Part shown: positions 1 through 12,241 of the stretch, piece by piece
Layout: each line of letters opens with the position of its first letter
How positions within the stretch are numbered: position 1 is the first letter of the stretch
Notes under the pieces: model-generated
The model's database searches: none
What the model saw: the letters and a program-made list of their open reading frames with translations, nothing else
What the model was told of the DNA's origin: nothing
Program-made: the position numbers and the translations under genes
Origin: Combretum micranthum
Taxonomy: Eukaryota > Streptophyta > Magnoliopsida > Myrtales > Combretaceae
NCBI GenBank assembly: GCA_024138025.1
Contig: JAMXBD010000232.1
Location: 682,001 to 746,000, forward strand
Direction of reading: 5' to 3'
DNA length: 64,000 nt

Positions 1-2690
1 CATTTATCTAAGCTAATTAATAGCTATTAACCCATTTTAGCTTAACCTTATCAAATTGATTAGAATTAGTCATTTAAGTCATTTACTAAGCCAAGGTGAT
101 CAAACTATATCAATCTAATTCATTTTAGCTTAGTAAAGTTCATTAAGCCAAGTTAACTTAGATTAACTACTAATTCATTAATATCTAAGATCTATGTCAA
201 TTAATCCCAAGTTATCTTAAGCCTATCCAAATTCATCAAAGTTAAACAATCTAATCCATTTTAGTTTATTCAAGTTCATTTAGTCAAGTTGAACCTAGGT
301 TTTAACTAAGTTCATTTTATAACTAACTTCTAGATTTAATCTAATTATTTGTTAAATCTATAAATCTATTTAACCCATTTTAATTACATGAATAAATTCA
401 CTCAACACATCAAATATTACTTATCTATCTCAATTTAGCTCAAAAAGATCCATTTCCTAAGCAAAAACACATTTAACAAACAAAAACAAGTTTGACTTTG
501 TTTTGGAAAATGTTGCAGCTGAAAGAATCAAAATTTAAGCATCGATAATCTTTCGAATTTGGAAAAACTACAAAACATAAAAATTGTAGATCTCTTTTTA
601 AGCTTTCCAACGCAACTTGAATCACCTCAATCGGAGGTCTTATGAAAAAGTTATGGCTAAAATACAAACGGCTGCGAAACAGGGGAAGTCTGCATGACCG
701 AGTGCATGGCCGTCTCGAGGCCGTGCAAGCATGAAAAAGTCACCCGAGACAAGGTTTTAAGCATTTTAAGGGCTGCACGGCTTGTGCATGGCCATGCATA
801 AGTAGTGCACACTGGAACGACAAAAATTACGAATTCCTTTGTTCTTGAAATCATTTTACACTTTTCAAAGTGTTTAAATTCATTCCAAATTCCCCAAAGC
901 TTGTTATATGATCAATATAACATTCAAACAACATAAACTTCACATTCACCACATCAACATCTCAAACTTCATCAACCTCCATAACCACTATTCATCATCT
1001 TCTTCCTCCAACTCAACCCATATCAACTTCAACTCAACCAATTACAAAATAAACAGCACTTTCAACCCAATTCAACATCAATTCATCAATTACAGTGTAA
1101 ATTGCAAGTAAAAACAAAGAAAATAGAAATAGAAAACTTAGCTTTTTAACACAACATGCAATTTCTTCTCCCCTTTTGTTCTAATATATTCCTTCTTCTA
1201 GCTTCTCTCCTAGCTTTGATTTATCTTCTAGTTGCTTTGATCTTGAGTTTTGTTCAAGATTTGAAGAGAAGAAAGAAAGGAAGAAGGAAGGAGAGGAAAA
1301 GAAAAGGATCGGTTGAGGAAAATAAGAGAAAGGGAAAATGAAGGGAAGAGAGAGAGGCAGAGGAGAGGGTTATAAGAAAAAGGAGAAGGATAAAGGGTTA
1401 AAATTTAATATAAAGGAATACGTATAGGTTAGAGCTATCAGATCAAATATCTATAGTTCCAAGAGTAATTTAAAAGATTGTTTTAGAACCAATATGTTAG
1501 AATTAAGAACTTGTAATAGAACTTAATTTGAGAATTTATTTTAGATAAAAGATATTTAATTTGAGTTCGGTTTAAGAACTGATAATTTTTATCAAGCAAA
1601 TGAACTCAAATTTTATAAAGACTTAGGAATTAGTATTTAGGCTAAGAATCAAGAGTTTAGAATCCTCTAAACATTTCAATGACTTGTTTAGAGAATTTTA
1701 GAATTTCAAATCTCAAATTTCATTTAATTAATTACTAATCTAACTTGTCAACTTGTCTATTTATATCCTATGATTAATTTAATTCATTCAAATCTATCTA
1801 AACCTAATTTCTAATATATGTGAATGTTTGGGATATTTCAATAATATTGGATTTTAATAATTGATTATGGGCTTAAATACTAAAAGAAGAATCTAATTTG
1901 ACTAAATAACTAAAAATGGGCTTAATTAGATAAAATTAACTTAAAAATAGAAACACAACCCTAGATCCAATAACATAATTTCTAGTCAACAAGGCCTAGT
2001 TATATTAAATAGGCCAAAACTAAATCCTATCAAAGCTTTCCTAGCCATTTAGGTTCTAAACCTGAAAATATCGACAATACCTAACTTTATGCTTTATGGG
2101 CTCAAATCCATAATACGGCCCATACCCTTATTTATTTCAGTTGACTTATTTTCAAAATATTTAAGTCCATTATCAATTTCAGGTATTGAAATACCTAATT
2201 AGGCTCAAATTCTTTCTATGGCCTAAAGAGCTTAAAAACCTTAATGGGCCTAAGTAGGAATTAGAAGTCCAATAGCTTAATTAGGATCTAAATTTAATTC
2301 CAATTGGACTTGAACACGATTCTTAGGTCCAATAACCAATATTACCCTAATTGGACTTAAATTCAAAATAAAGTCCGATTCCACCTAATTTAATATCTAT
2401 ATTCCTTAATGGACTCAATTCCTAAACCCTAAATCCTATTATCTTAAAAAGTGAAACACTTCGATAATTTCTTATTAGGCTCAACTTAGAATCTCTAAAG
2501 GTCCAATGCATCTAAATAATAAATTAAATTTATAAATTCAATGGGCTTAGTCCAAATCACTTAAGCCCAGTTACCCTAAATGGATTCAAATCAATTATAA
2601 CCAAAAGGCCTTATATTACATAAGACCTTACGTTAATTGATCAATTAATATGATATGAATAACTAGTTTATATACTTGGTTCTTATACAA
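1..2690. repeat. LTR-retrotransposon-derived noncoding DNA
   Basis: No gene is visible. The stretch around 630-660, which includes a motif reading roughly aaaaagttatggc, recurs in variant form near 36295 (reverse orientation) and 44970. It is typical of long plant LTRs of the family that fills much of this window. Short open frames at 908-1111 and 1156-1341 have strongly biased composition and no recognisable domain. Around 2400-2700 the sequence is AT-rich with no structure I can name. Assignment to one element is inference from the recognisable block that follows it. Confidence 0.4.
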
Positions 2691-2699
2691 ATTAATCTT

Positions 2700-3760
2700 T
2701 TTTGAACAGATATATCATCTATCTATTATCTTTCGTATGATCCTTACCGATATATTATCAGGTATGTAGTGACTTGCATGTTGCTTGTTAAGGTATGTCT
2801 CCTAAAATGAACTAACATTTAAAGATGAGCTAATTAATTGTTTAAGTGTGCTTTCGTCATTCAATCTAGTCCGAAAAGTTGCTAGGCTATGCCAGTACGA
2901 TAGTTAGGTGCCTAAGCCATCATTGATAGTTCAGCAGGTAGCTGATAGGGTAAACGGTATCGCGATAACGTGCATTTAGGTTCAGTGACAAGTAGTATAT
3001 GTAGTTCACAACTATGGGCGCCAATTGAGATACATATAACTATGGACTGAAATAAATGGAGATGGGTGATTGTTCTGAACCCTAGACGAGGCTGTTACTA
3101 AATGTTCCTATAGGAGAAATAGGTATTGGTGATGCTTATATCAACCTCCTGAGCAATTGCTACTACTCAGGATCCCCATATTCCTATGGCTTTATTATCC
3201 GGAGTGTGAATGCTCCTGTGTTGTTTGAATCACTTAAATGATAACTTTAAATTGTTGGTTGTTGCATTGTATGTAGTTTAGGTACATTTGCCATATCATG
3301 TGTGATTGTGTTGCTATGTATAGGCTCCGGCTCATTCCTTCTTTTTGAGGTGTTGGTGATTTTGACTTTGATACTTGTGCGTGTCTTGGGCATGGGATGG
3401 ATTGGTACAAGCTTATTGGCGAGTGAAACGACTAGGAATGTGGGATTATGTGTTCTTCTTAAATAAAAGTAGCAGTTATTTTTTTCAAACTTATATTCTA
3501 TTTTGAGGGCTTGATTTATGCTTGTGATTGTAAAAACTTTTATCATATAACCTGTATTGAATTTTACCGATTTTTGATACTTTGTTATTTTTTTTTTTCT
3601 GCTACTCAATCCAATGTTTTCAAAACCTAATTATACGATTTCAGAATATAAAATCGGTTAGTAAATGATTATGATAAACAAATAGTTTAAGGTAGTCTTA
3701 ACATATAATGCTTAAGTATTATACATGGTGAAACTGAACACGTCTTGACTCTATTCATAG
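2700..3760 (+). repeat. LTR remnant, diverged copy of 31560-32620
   Basis: Landmarks occur in the same order as at 31560-32620: gttaggtgc, a tagc-gatagg block, a gaaccctag/gaaccctaa block, then the shared stretch tatcaacctcctgagca (about 3140) followed by a ctactcagga-type block, and finally an acatataatg/attatac block near 3700. This is the downstream part of a long LTR in plus orientation. The copies are clearly diverged, so the insertion is old. The 120-codon open frame on the minus strand (3247-3609) lies inside this repeat and is not treated as a gene. Confidence 0.6.
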
Positions 3761-3920
3761 TGTGACTGCATTAATGGTATTACTATATAGGTTCAAGAGG
3801 TGTCCATATTTAGGAGTGTTTATAGTTTGATTTAAGGGTTGAATCAAACCAACTTTATTTAAAATGATTAAGTTCAAATCCTTTTGAGGGTTAAGAATAG
3901 GAGGTGAGTTTAATATATTA

Positions 3921-4164
3921 TGTTGGAGTATGATTAGATATGCTAGGGATGCAGGGCCAATGCCCTGGTGGTATGTTACATGGAGGTAATTTTGTAAATT
4001 ATACTAGGTAGGGTTGTTGTTTATACATCCTAATGTAACTTTTCAATTAATAAAAACATCCATTCTACTCCTTGAGGATAAAGGCACATTATAAATGCTT
4101 GTAACATTCTCTTTATTCTTCTTTTCTTTACATTTTCTAATGGATTTTGTTACATAAAATTTCA
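3921..4164 (+). repeat. 5' LTR of a Ty1/copia element
   Basis: The block begins TGTTGGAG and ends TTTCA, the TG...CA limits expected of an LTR, and is 244 bp long. It is followed after five bases by a primer-binding-site match to initiator methionine tRNA and then by a gag start. It contains a ttataaat box near 4090. No second copy was found downstream, so the 3' LTR is missing or too diverged to see. Confidence 0.6.
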
Positions 4165-4169
4165 ATAAT

Positions 4170-4181
4170 TAGTATTAGAGC
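4170..4181 (+). other. Primer binding site, initiator-Met tRNA type
   Basis: The sequence tagtattagagc matches the usual Ty1/copia primer binding site tggtatcagagc at 10 of 12 positions. Its position just downstream of the LTR and 9 bases before the gag ATG supports the call. Confidence 0.7.
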
Positions 4182-4190
4182 ATTGTTGAG

Positions 4191-6450
4191 ATGGAAATAA
4201 ATTTTATAGTGAAATTTGATATGGGGAAGTTCAATGAAACTGACAGCTTTAGATTGTGGCAAGATAGACCATTATATTTGTCGGTGCAACAAGAAATATT
4301 AAAAGTTTTGGAGGAAAAGAAACCACAAGCTAGAAGATCACAAGGCAGGAGAAATAGCCTTTTGGTAATGGTAAAGCCTGTGATTTCGTACGGATGAAAA
4401 GTTCAAAACTAGAATGTTTGATGGTGTTGTCATAATGTTGTGTGATGTAGGCATATAATAATAATAAAATAATATGTTTGGGTTCTTTGCACGTTAATGG
4501 TTTATGGTATAATACTTAAGAGGTTTACAATAGGGTGATTAAGGGTATAATGAGTATAATGAAAGAGAAGAGAACTATAGGAAAAATCTATAAGTTGGTG
4601 AGAAATATGTTTGTAGTTGGAGTTGCTATATAGTCAGATGATGATAGTTTTGTTTTATTGCACATGCTATTGGGTTATCTTAGTTAAAGTAGGTTGATTA
4701 GGTTACATAAAAGGGGTTCATTAAAGGAAGTTAATTGCTAAAAATTACATTTTATAGGCTTTTGGTGCTTAGGAAATAGTGAGAATAAGATTTAAGATGA
4801 GTAAATATAGAATTTAAAGAATTCTTAATTATGTATATTATGATGTATGAGAGAAAGATGGAGTACTTGAGATTTAGATAATGGCACAAGTATAGAAACT
4901 CAAGTTTCCAAAGTTTTGTGAAGAGCATGGTGTTTAGAGGCATTTTATAGTTGATATAACACCATAATAGAATGACATTTTAGAAAGGATGAACAGGCCT
5001 ATAGGTAAACAAACTAGGCATGTAAGACTAATTGCAAGGCTCCTTAAAAGTTCTTAGTGGAAGGAATGAATATGGTCTACAACCTCATCAATGGATCATC
5101 ATAGGGTTTAGTATATAGAAAATTGTATAGGAAGTGTTGACTAATAATGTTGTTAGTTTTAATAGGCTACAGATTTTTTTTGTTGTCATGCTTATGTACA
5201 TTACTAATGAGAGATCTAAGCTCAATTTGAAATAAGAAAGTTCATCTTTTTGGATTATATGGAGGCATCAAGGGATACAAGTTCTAGCAATTAATGGCAA
5301 AGAAAATGGTGATTAATAGAGATGCAGTGCTTGATAAGTAGTCCATGTTGTAGAAGAACCATGGTGAGAATGTACCATAATAAATGAAAGTAGTACTGGT
5401 TCAAAGGTAATATAGGTGGAACAAAAACAACATACTAAAAAATACTATGAAGGTTGGAATATCTAGTTTGGGGGTTGAAAGATCTAATTCGGATGAAAGC
5501 TAGCATTAAAGTATAACTATAAAAAGACCTGGATGCACAATTAAATTTTTTTCCTTTGATTGTCAATAGTGGGGTTCAGTTTGTTTTGAGGAGGCCTTAT
5601 GTAATTAGGATATGGACAAATAGCCGAGTGTTGTGATGGATGAAATGAAGTCTTTCCTAAGAGCAAAACATGAGAGTTGGTGTAACTCTCTAAAGAGAAG
5701 TGGATTATAGGATGCAATTGGGAGTACAAGAGAAAGCTAGCTGAAATAGAAAGCAGAAACATACAATTATGATGAGATATTCTCTCATGTGACTAGGCAT
5801 ACGTCAATTAGGGTAGTGTTGGCAATTGTAGCAACAGAAAAATGCATTTGAGATAGCTGGATGTGAAGACAACTTTCCTTTATGATGACTTGGAGGAGCA
5901 GATTTACATGGAGAAGTCACAAGGGTTTAGTTAACTTAGACAAGAGCACTTGGTTTGTAGCTTGAAATGATCATTCTACAGTCTAAAGTAGTGTCTACAA
6001 TAGGTTTGTAGCTTGAAATGATCATTCTACAATCTAAAGTAGTGTCCACAACAATAGTCTCCATGAAAATTGTATTGTTGGTTTGACTCTTGATAAGAAT
6101 TGGCTATAGGAAATGTAAGTATGATTGTTGTGTGAATGCTGAGAGTCTTGATATTGATTCTTTTATTTTTCAGCTATTGCAGTAGATACTAAATTGATTG
6201 GCGCCAAGAATGTGCAATGATGCAATTGAGTTGAAAAGCTTGTTGAGGTGAGAATTTGACATGAAGGAAGGATTTGAGTGTTGCTAAAAAGATTCTTGGA
6301 ATGGTGATTTGCAAGGGTAGAAGAGGAAACTATGTTTATCTCAATACAATGATGTCAGGAAGGTATTAGATAGATTCAATATCAATGGAGTTAAACTCGA
6401 TAGTATATATTGGGTTATGGTTAGAGAGGTTAGGGTATAAAAGTCCTATA
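4191..6450 (+). pseudogene. Decayed Ty1/copia gag-pol
   Basis: Only the first 68 codons (4191-4397) stay open. They read like the N-terminus of copia Gag (VKFDMGKFNETDSFRLWQDR, then VQQEILKVLEEKK). After that, fragments survive in changing frames with many stops. There is a GAG-pre-integrase piece near 4655-4735 (LLHMLLGY, HKRGS), a piece near 5310 resembling the end of the integrase region (VINRDAVLD), and reverse transcriptase pieces near 5770-5825 (FSHVTRHTSIRVVLAIVAT) and 5855-5930 (LDVKTTFLYDDLEEQIYME). A last RT piece (EFDMKEGFE, then RFNIN) ends near 6380. RNase H and the 3' LTR were not found, so the copy is truncated as well as mutated. It cannot encode a working polyprotein. Confidence 0.85.
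5953..6053 (+). repeat. 51-bp tandem duplication inside the copia remnant
   Basis: The segment beginning gtttgtagcttgaaatgatc at 5953 is repeated from 6004 with about two mismatches. It lies just after the reverse transcriptase trace and therefore arose after, or during, decay of the element. Confidence 0.85.
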
Positions 6451-6680
6451 GATTGGGGAAAAAAAAAAGAGGAATTGTAAACCTTTTGTTGTTGAAAGAA
6501 GGCTCCATATAAATATGGAAGTAGGACTTTTTACATTAACATAAAATTGTAAAGTTTTTGTATCATCTTCCATTCTTTAGTGAGAATAAAACCAACTTGG
6601 AACAACTAAACATAACTTGATGCCTTCTGTTTAGTCAACAAAGCTTGGTTCTTTTGAATTAACTTTGTCTTATTCAATGC

Positions 6681-7030
6681 GTAAATTATATTAGAAGGTA
6701 TCAATATTTGAGAGTAAGTTTATTTAAGGTATTAACGGTTCAAGTGGTTAAAAAGAGTAATTAATATTTCGTGAAGTGAGTTAAATAAGGCATTGCAAAA
6801 TTCATTTAAGGTATGTTTGGATTAGTTTTAATTTAATTTTGTTTAATGGTCAATTATTGATATCTTATTTGACTTATTTTGAGATAAGTTGATTCGTTTT
6901 TTAAAACCATTTAAAATATTAATACCTTCAATGAATATATCCCTAAATATTGATTCCTTCTTTTAACTATCAAAAGTGTTGACACCTCAAACAAATTTAT
7001 CTCTAAACGATGATACTTTTTGATGTATAT
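6681..7030. mobile_element. Foldback MITE
   Basis: The left arm (6681-6790) reads like the reverse complement of the right arm (about 6925-7030): aaattatattagaaggtatc at the left, and an imperfect inverse of it ending in gatactttttgatgtat at the right. There is no open frame. The same arm sequence occurs at 57096-57462, so both belong to one MITE family. Confidence 0.6.
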
Positions 7031-7928
7031 TCAACTAATCCATTTCTCAATTCTCATCCTAAGTCAGTCGAATGACCGTCCCTTTTACCATACCTTAGAG
7101 GTGTGCAATCGACTTGTTGCTCTAGATTTTAAGTTCAATTCAGGGTACGACAACTTTGTTACATTGCGCTTTGCTTAACTCGCTTAACTTTACTACAACA
7201 CTTTATCTTTTTGTTACTTTTTTATCTTCTTAATTCCGGCCAGCGCCATGCCTCTGTGGAAGCACGGTTCCTAGGATTGTTCCTACTTAAATTTGCAATG
7301 GCTGGAAACAAGCAAGAAATTCATCATATTTAAGGCATAATTGAGTTCAATTCACTCATGACCATTTTCAATTCAGACCGATGTATACTCAAGTTCAACT
7401 CTATAATAATAAAACTGAGCTGGATATTTGATTCCACTAGTTCACATGTCTAATTAACTTTGAATCAAGTGTACAAACTGGCTAAGCTCAAGCTGAGTTC
7501 ATATGTTGAAATCATTTTAATTGTAATTATATATACTTTAAGATATATCAAGCCCAAATAAGTTTAACCGAGTAAATCCTAGTTAGATGCTGCATTGAGT
7601 CAAGGTTGGGCTTAGAATTTTTTAAACTCAATTGAGTTTAATATGGGTTTCAACTCTAAAATTTCAAATTGAGCTCGAGTTTGAACTCAACACTATATCA
7701 TTTTAACTCAAACTCATTTACAACTCTATTTACAATTGCAACTGTTTTCCAAATATGGCTCGAAAACATCTCGATTCAAGTAATATAATCAGCTTCAATG
7801 TCTTCATTTGAATGCAGAGAGGTTAGCATTGAATGCATGTAAACAAATTACCATTGTTGTTCTTGACCAACATTGTATAATCAAATAAAATCGGAATATG
7901 TCAAATGGATTTATTACTTTCTGCAAGA
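7031..7928. other. Intergenic, no feature recognised
   Basis: AT-rich sequence downstream of the CCDC22 stop codon. On the minus strand it should contain the 3' UTR and polyadenylation site of that gene; a minus-strand AATAAA lies at 7915-7910, only 14 bases after the stop. Nothing else could be identified. Confidence 0.4.
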
Positions 7929-10900
7929 TCAGGAATCACGAAGTTGCTGCTCCAAAAACTCGTTCTCTTTGATTATGGCATCTAGATCAGCTTGTAGTTT
8001 GTCTGCATTTAAGTTACGGGAGGTCATGACTGCAAGCTTCTTCTCATGCTCCGCAACTTCTCTCCGTACTCTATCTGTGGACATGATTATTTCAAAAATC
8101 TTCTCAAAGTTCTCATGGATGCTTGTGAGGAGTCTGTAAGCCTGACGTCCAACTTGATCTTTCTTTGCCTCTCTGCAAACAAATAAACATTTGCCCATTT
8201 ATGTCACAAGCTAAATAGACTTTCATCCAAAGAAACAAGATAAAGATGGCGGTTTGCTATTATGCAGGATGTTGAGTAGTATACTCTTTTGATGACACCA
8301 GTCAGACATTTTCAATCCTGTCAACTTAAAAAGGCAAATACAAGGTCTGAATCAAGGGGGGTTGGGTGCTGGGGGGTGGTGGTGGGAAAAAAACTTCCAG
8401 GCTAAGCAATTGATACCTGAACACAGTTTCATCAGTTACAGCATACGTCCGATGAAGACGCTCTTGGATAAAGTTACTCTCTAAGTGCAGTTCCCTAGTC
8501 TCTTTCAGAATCCGTTCAATGTCTGTATCTTGTTTTCGACTGTTCTTTGTGATTTCTTGTATCCGCTGAATATGTGATCTTCTAGATTCTTGTTTCGGCA
8601 GTGTCTCAAGTTCAGAGGAAAGTTCAGAAAATTCATCCTCCCTATCAAAACAGAAAAATGGAAATCAGCATGCCTTTTACAAAAATTTATATCTAACTCA
8701 CCCTTAACGAGAAAGAAAGACCACTAGAAGTAGAACTCTCTTCTCGGAATGGTTCGAAGTTGCGGGCTAAAATAATAATAATGATAAAAATTTCATATAA
8801 AGATACACATAATACAGACTACTCTTATTGTAAGGACTAGGTCAATAACATACCTTTTTCGAATTTCAAGTGAAACAGAATCCAATTCTTGCTCAACTTC
8901 TTTGAGCTTTTGGAACTCCTTGTGTAACTCTGGTTTGTTAGCATACAGCAATTCCAGCAGACTTCTTTTCTTCTCCTCCAGATCCTTTCTTAGGGTATTC
9001 CTGCAAAATGGAAGATAAATCAGGTCACACTTCTTTCATGCACCAGGAGAAAATTAATCCTGCAGTGCGTTGAACCCGCTCATATATAGAAGTTAAATCT
9101 AAATCCACAGAAGTAAATTATGCCAGGTATATTAGATTATCACAAAACTTAAGCAGAGGTATGTACCATACCACTGCATTTCCTTCTCATGAAGACTAGT
9201 CTTCTGGAACGCTATATCTTCGTTTAGTTTCGAAATGAAGAAATCACTGGGATGATTGTCATTGAAACCCATCTCCACTGCAGCCTTGAGGGACTCCAAC
9301 TCATCTTCAAGGTGCGGCAAATCCATATTCTCATTTTGTGCTTCCTCATTTAGCTCATCCTCTTTGTTTGTTAAAATTTCTATCTTGTTTCTTATCTAGC
9401 ATAAGATGAAATATCAAGAAACAAAAGAATATATCAATTTCATCTCCACCAGCTAAAAGAACGTGTTTATAATATCTTTCTAACATGAACATTTGATGTC
9501 CGTATAAACCATCGACCAACATTCTGATTTCTCATTCAAAAGATTAGCATACCTCAGACACTTGTTCCTTTGGAACTTGTACTAGTAAGTTGTCATTTAC
9601 ACCATCCACGTTGTCCATCTTTCCTGATACATCCTTCTTTTGTTTACTCAGTTTTTCCTTTGAGCCACTGACCACTGTGGCAACACCAGCTTCATCTCCA
9701 GATTCACCAACATGATCCCAAGCCTTATATTTCAGCACATCCGCACTACGGCAGTTATTCTTGTTGTCTTTAATGATATCAACTGTAACTTCATTGTTGG
9801 TACATGAAGACTCAAAAGCCTCCAGCCCATGGTCCAGGGATCTGGTTTCAGGTACATTTTCTGCCAAGCTCTCACATTTTCCTTCCATGCAACTGGGTTC
9901 CATTGGCTTTGTATGTTACTTCCTTTATCACTGGTGCAGATGACTTGGAAAGCCTCTCCACCAAGAAGCTTATCAACTTGTACTTGTCCTCTTCAGATGG
10001 ATAAAGAAACTGCCGTAAGCAAAAGCAACATATACATTCTTTTCTTAAGCAAATAGCTTCATAAATATCATTCATGAAAATCAGAGCAAGCAAAATCGAC
10101 AGGAAACTTTATGTCCTCAATTTGATTTCCCTAGTGCCATTCACAAAAAAAAAAAGAACTTGCCTTCAATTGCACATAATTGAGAAAAGGAGGGAAAAAA
10201 AAAATCTCGATCATAGTTTGTCAAAGACAATTGATCAGGATACAACCTAAAATGTAAAGGACTGCACTCACCCAGCAGGCTTGGTTTCTTTCAATTATTC
10301 TACAGTAGCCATAAGGAATCAAACATTATAGCCCAGTCGAAGACTGATACAGGTTTTAATGGTTTTCAGGATTAATCAAATCACTGACTCATTGTTTCAA
10401 AAGTTATCTGTCACTTTTCCCCCATAAGTTTTCTTATTGCTTCAACTTGTTCTTTTTTTATATACACAAAACAAGGACAAGTAAACTACTTAATAACATG
10501 CAAAGAAACCAAGAAATAAAGAGTTAAGTCATCTGAATTTATTCTGTAACTTCAATACACATTATCTAAATTCCCAATTAGACAATCCAACCAACCGATG
10601 ATTCATCAGATAAAGGACATAGTTGTTGAGTCTTGAATCCCCACAAAGTTCTCTATTTCCATATATTCACTAGAGTGCCTTTATTCAGCTAAAAATGATT
10701 TTAGAAAAAATGAGGTCAGTAGATATGCATACCATTTCCCTATAGTAATTGTCATTTTCAATAAGTGTCCCATTCACGAGTGCATAAGCTAAGATGTCAA
10801 AAGAAGAAACTTTCAGCATTTCCAAGAATGACCGCACACTCCATAGAAAAGCAATTGCATGATATGTGCCATATTTTCACCTGTTGGCCCTTAACAACTA

Positions 10901-12241
10901 CCTTAGGGGACACTCATTAACATTTTCGTTTCAATAAACATCAACAGATACCAACAGCTACCATTGTCACTCATAATGCTCCGGAACGCCAACCAATGTT
11001 AATGAACACCACACTTCTATCCGCGGTTATCACCACGATATCTTACAATTTCACATGCCACAATCTACTTTTTATAAGAAAAAAGCAAAGACATTTTCCT
11101 ATCATTGTTTCCTAGCAAGACAAGAAGGTTTATGTTAAAAAGTGCCATGACAAGTATCATATATTAGGCTTGCCCAACGCCATACAAAGACATGTCGATG
11201 CTGCAGCATTTGTTCAGAGCCAAAATATGAAATTTCTTGACTACAGATGTACTTAATTTTCCTTGATTGTAATCAATTTATTTTTGTTGAGAGCCAAAAT
11301 AGGATCCATTTGTTTCATCATATTTAGGTTTTAAACAGATATCTGTACCGTTAAAAAATAGTAGTTTTATTTATAATCAGACTAAACAAATACGAGGGTG
11401 ATACAATACAAATATTGTATATATACGATAGTATAAGTTATAGGTTTATATATCAGATATAAATACGATATAAAAATTTAACAAGATATAAATATTTCGT
11501 ACTTGAATTTTGCTTATTCTTTTTAATTAACCACTGCAATTTAAAATGTCAGTTCATCACTTACAAAATTTTGAAGTAATTTGTAGTATTTGGACAAATA
11601 ATTAATCATAAAAATGTTATAAAATTTGACAAAGTTTAGAAAATTATATATACACAAGATTACCAAATTAATATTTTAAACTTTAGTATTGGCAAAGTTC
11701 AAACACTGATCACCATAATTACCTTGTTATTGGGAAAAAAATCAATGGTGCTTTTCAGTCTTTTATGGGAGTACTATTAGAATTTTCCTTTCCAGAGTTC
11801 TCAAGATATGCAACTGACACTAAATGCGACACTTATTATCATTAAAATTAATTAATTAGGAAGTGAAGCTTAAAAACACACAAAAATTCTGAGAAAAATT
11901 GATGCAAAGATTACTTCTTTCAGTAAATACCTGTCGAAAGGTGAAATCTTGGGAAAACCCAAGTCCTTAATCGCAACGGAAATGTCAGTACAGATCTTGA
12001 ATTGCTCTAACATGGAATCGGGAAGACAGGTAGGAAACCAAGAAGATGAAGATGAAGATGAAGATGAAGAAGAAGTGTTGCTGTTGCTGTCGTTGTTGAT
12101 GATGATATTGAGACACTGAGAGCAAATAGAGACTAGACCATGAGGATCCAGTTGTTCGATCGAGTCGAGGTTGTCTGGGATGGATATACCAAGGTTGATG
12201 AGTGAGTTAAGAACTACTGAATCGCGCGTCTCTTCTTCCAT
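7929..12241 (-). CDS. CCDC22: CCDC22-like coiled-coil protein (CCC/retriever complex subunit)
   Basis: Six exons are supported: 12241-11931, 10009-9553, 9395-9172, 9000-8854, 8641-8417 and 8172-7929. Joints from exon 2 onward use GT-AG and keep phase. The N-terminal NN-calponin-homology-like domain is recognised by MEEETRDSVVLNSLINLG, IKDLGFP and FLYPSEEDKYKLISFLVERL. The C-terminal half is coiled coil and ends in a strongly conserved block (RTYAVTDETVFR, then GRQAYRLLTSIHENF). In animals CCDC22 pairs with CCDC93 and COMMD proteins in endosomal recycling; a similar role in plants is inferred. The start at 12241 matches the family; an in-frame ATG at 12331 only adds a low-complexity extension. 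The length, about 535 residues, is somewhat below the human 627. Oddities are a frame mismatch between exons 1 and 2, a second frame step at 9875-9915, and a polyserine run from a trinucleotide repeat. Intron 1 is 1.9 kb and holds no recognised gene. Confidence 0.92.
12041..12073. repeat. Trinucleotide repeat encoding polyserine
   Basis: An agaagatgaagatgaag type repeat on the plus strand lies in exon 1 of the CCDC22 homologue and is read on the minus strand as alternating TCT/TCA serine codons, giving eleven serines in a row. It falls between conserved parts of the N-terminal domain, in what is probably a loop, so length changes of whole codons would be tolerated. Confidence 0.9.

Noticed and set aside
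3247..3609. 120-codon open frame on the minus strand
   Set aside because: It lies in LTR sequence that recurs at about 32100-32500 and has no domain or family resemblance.
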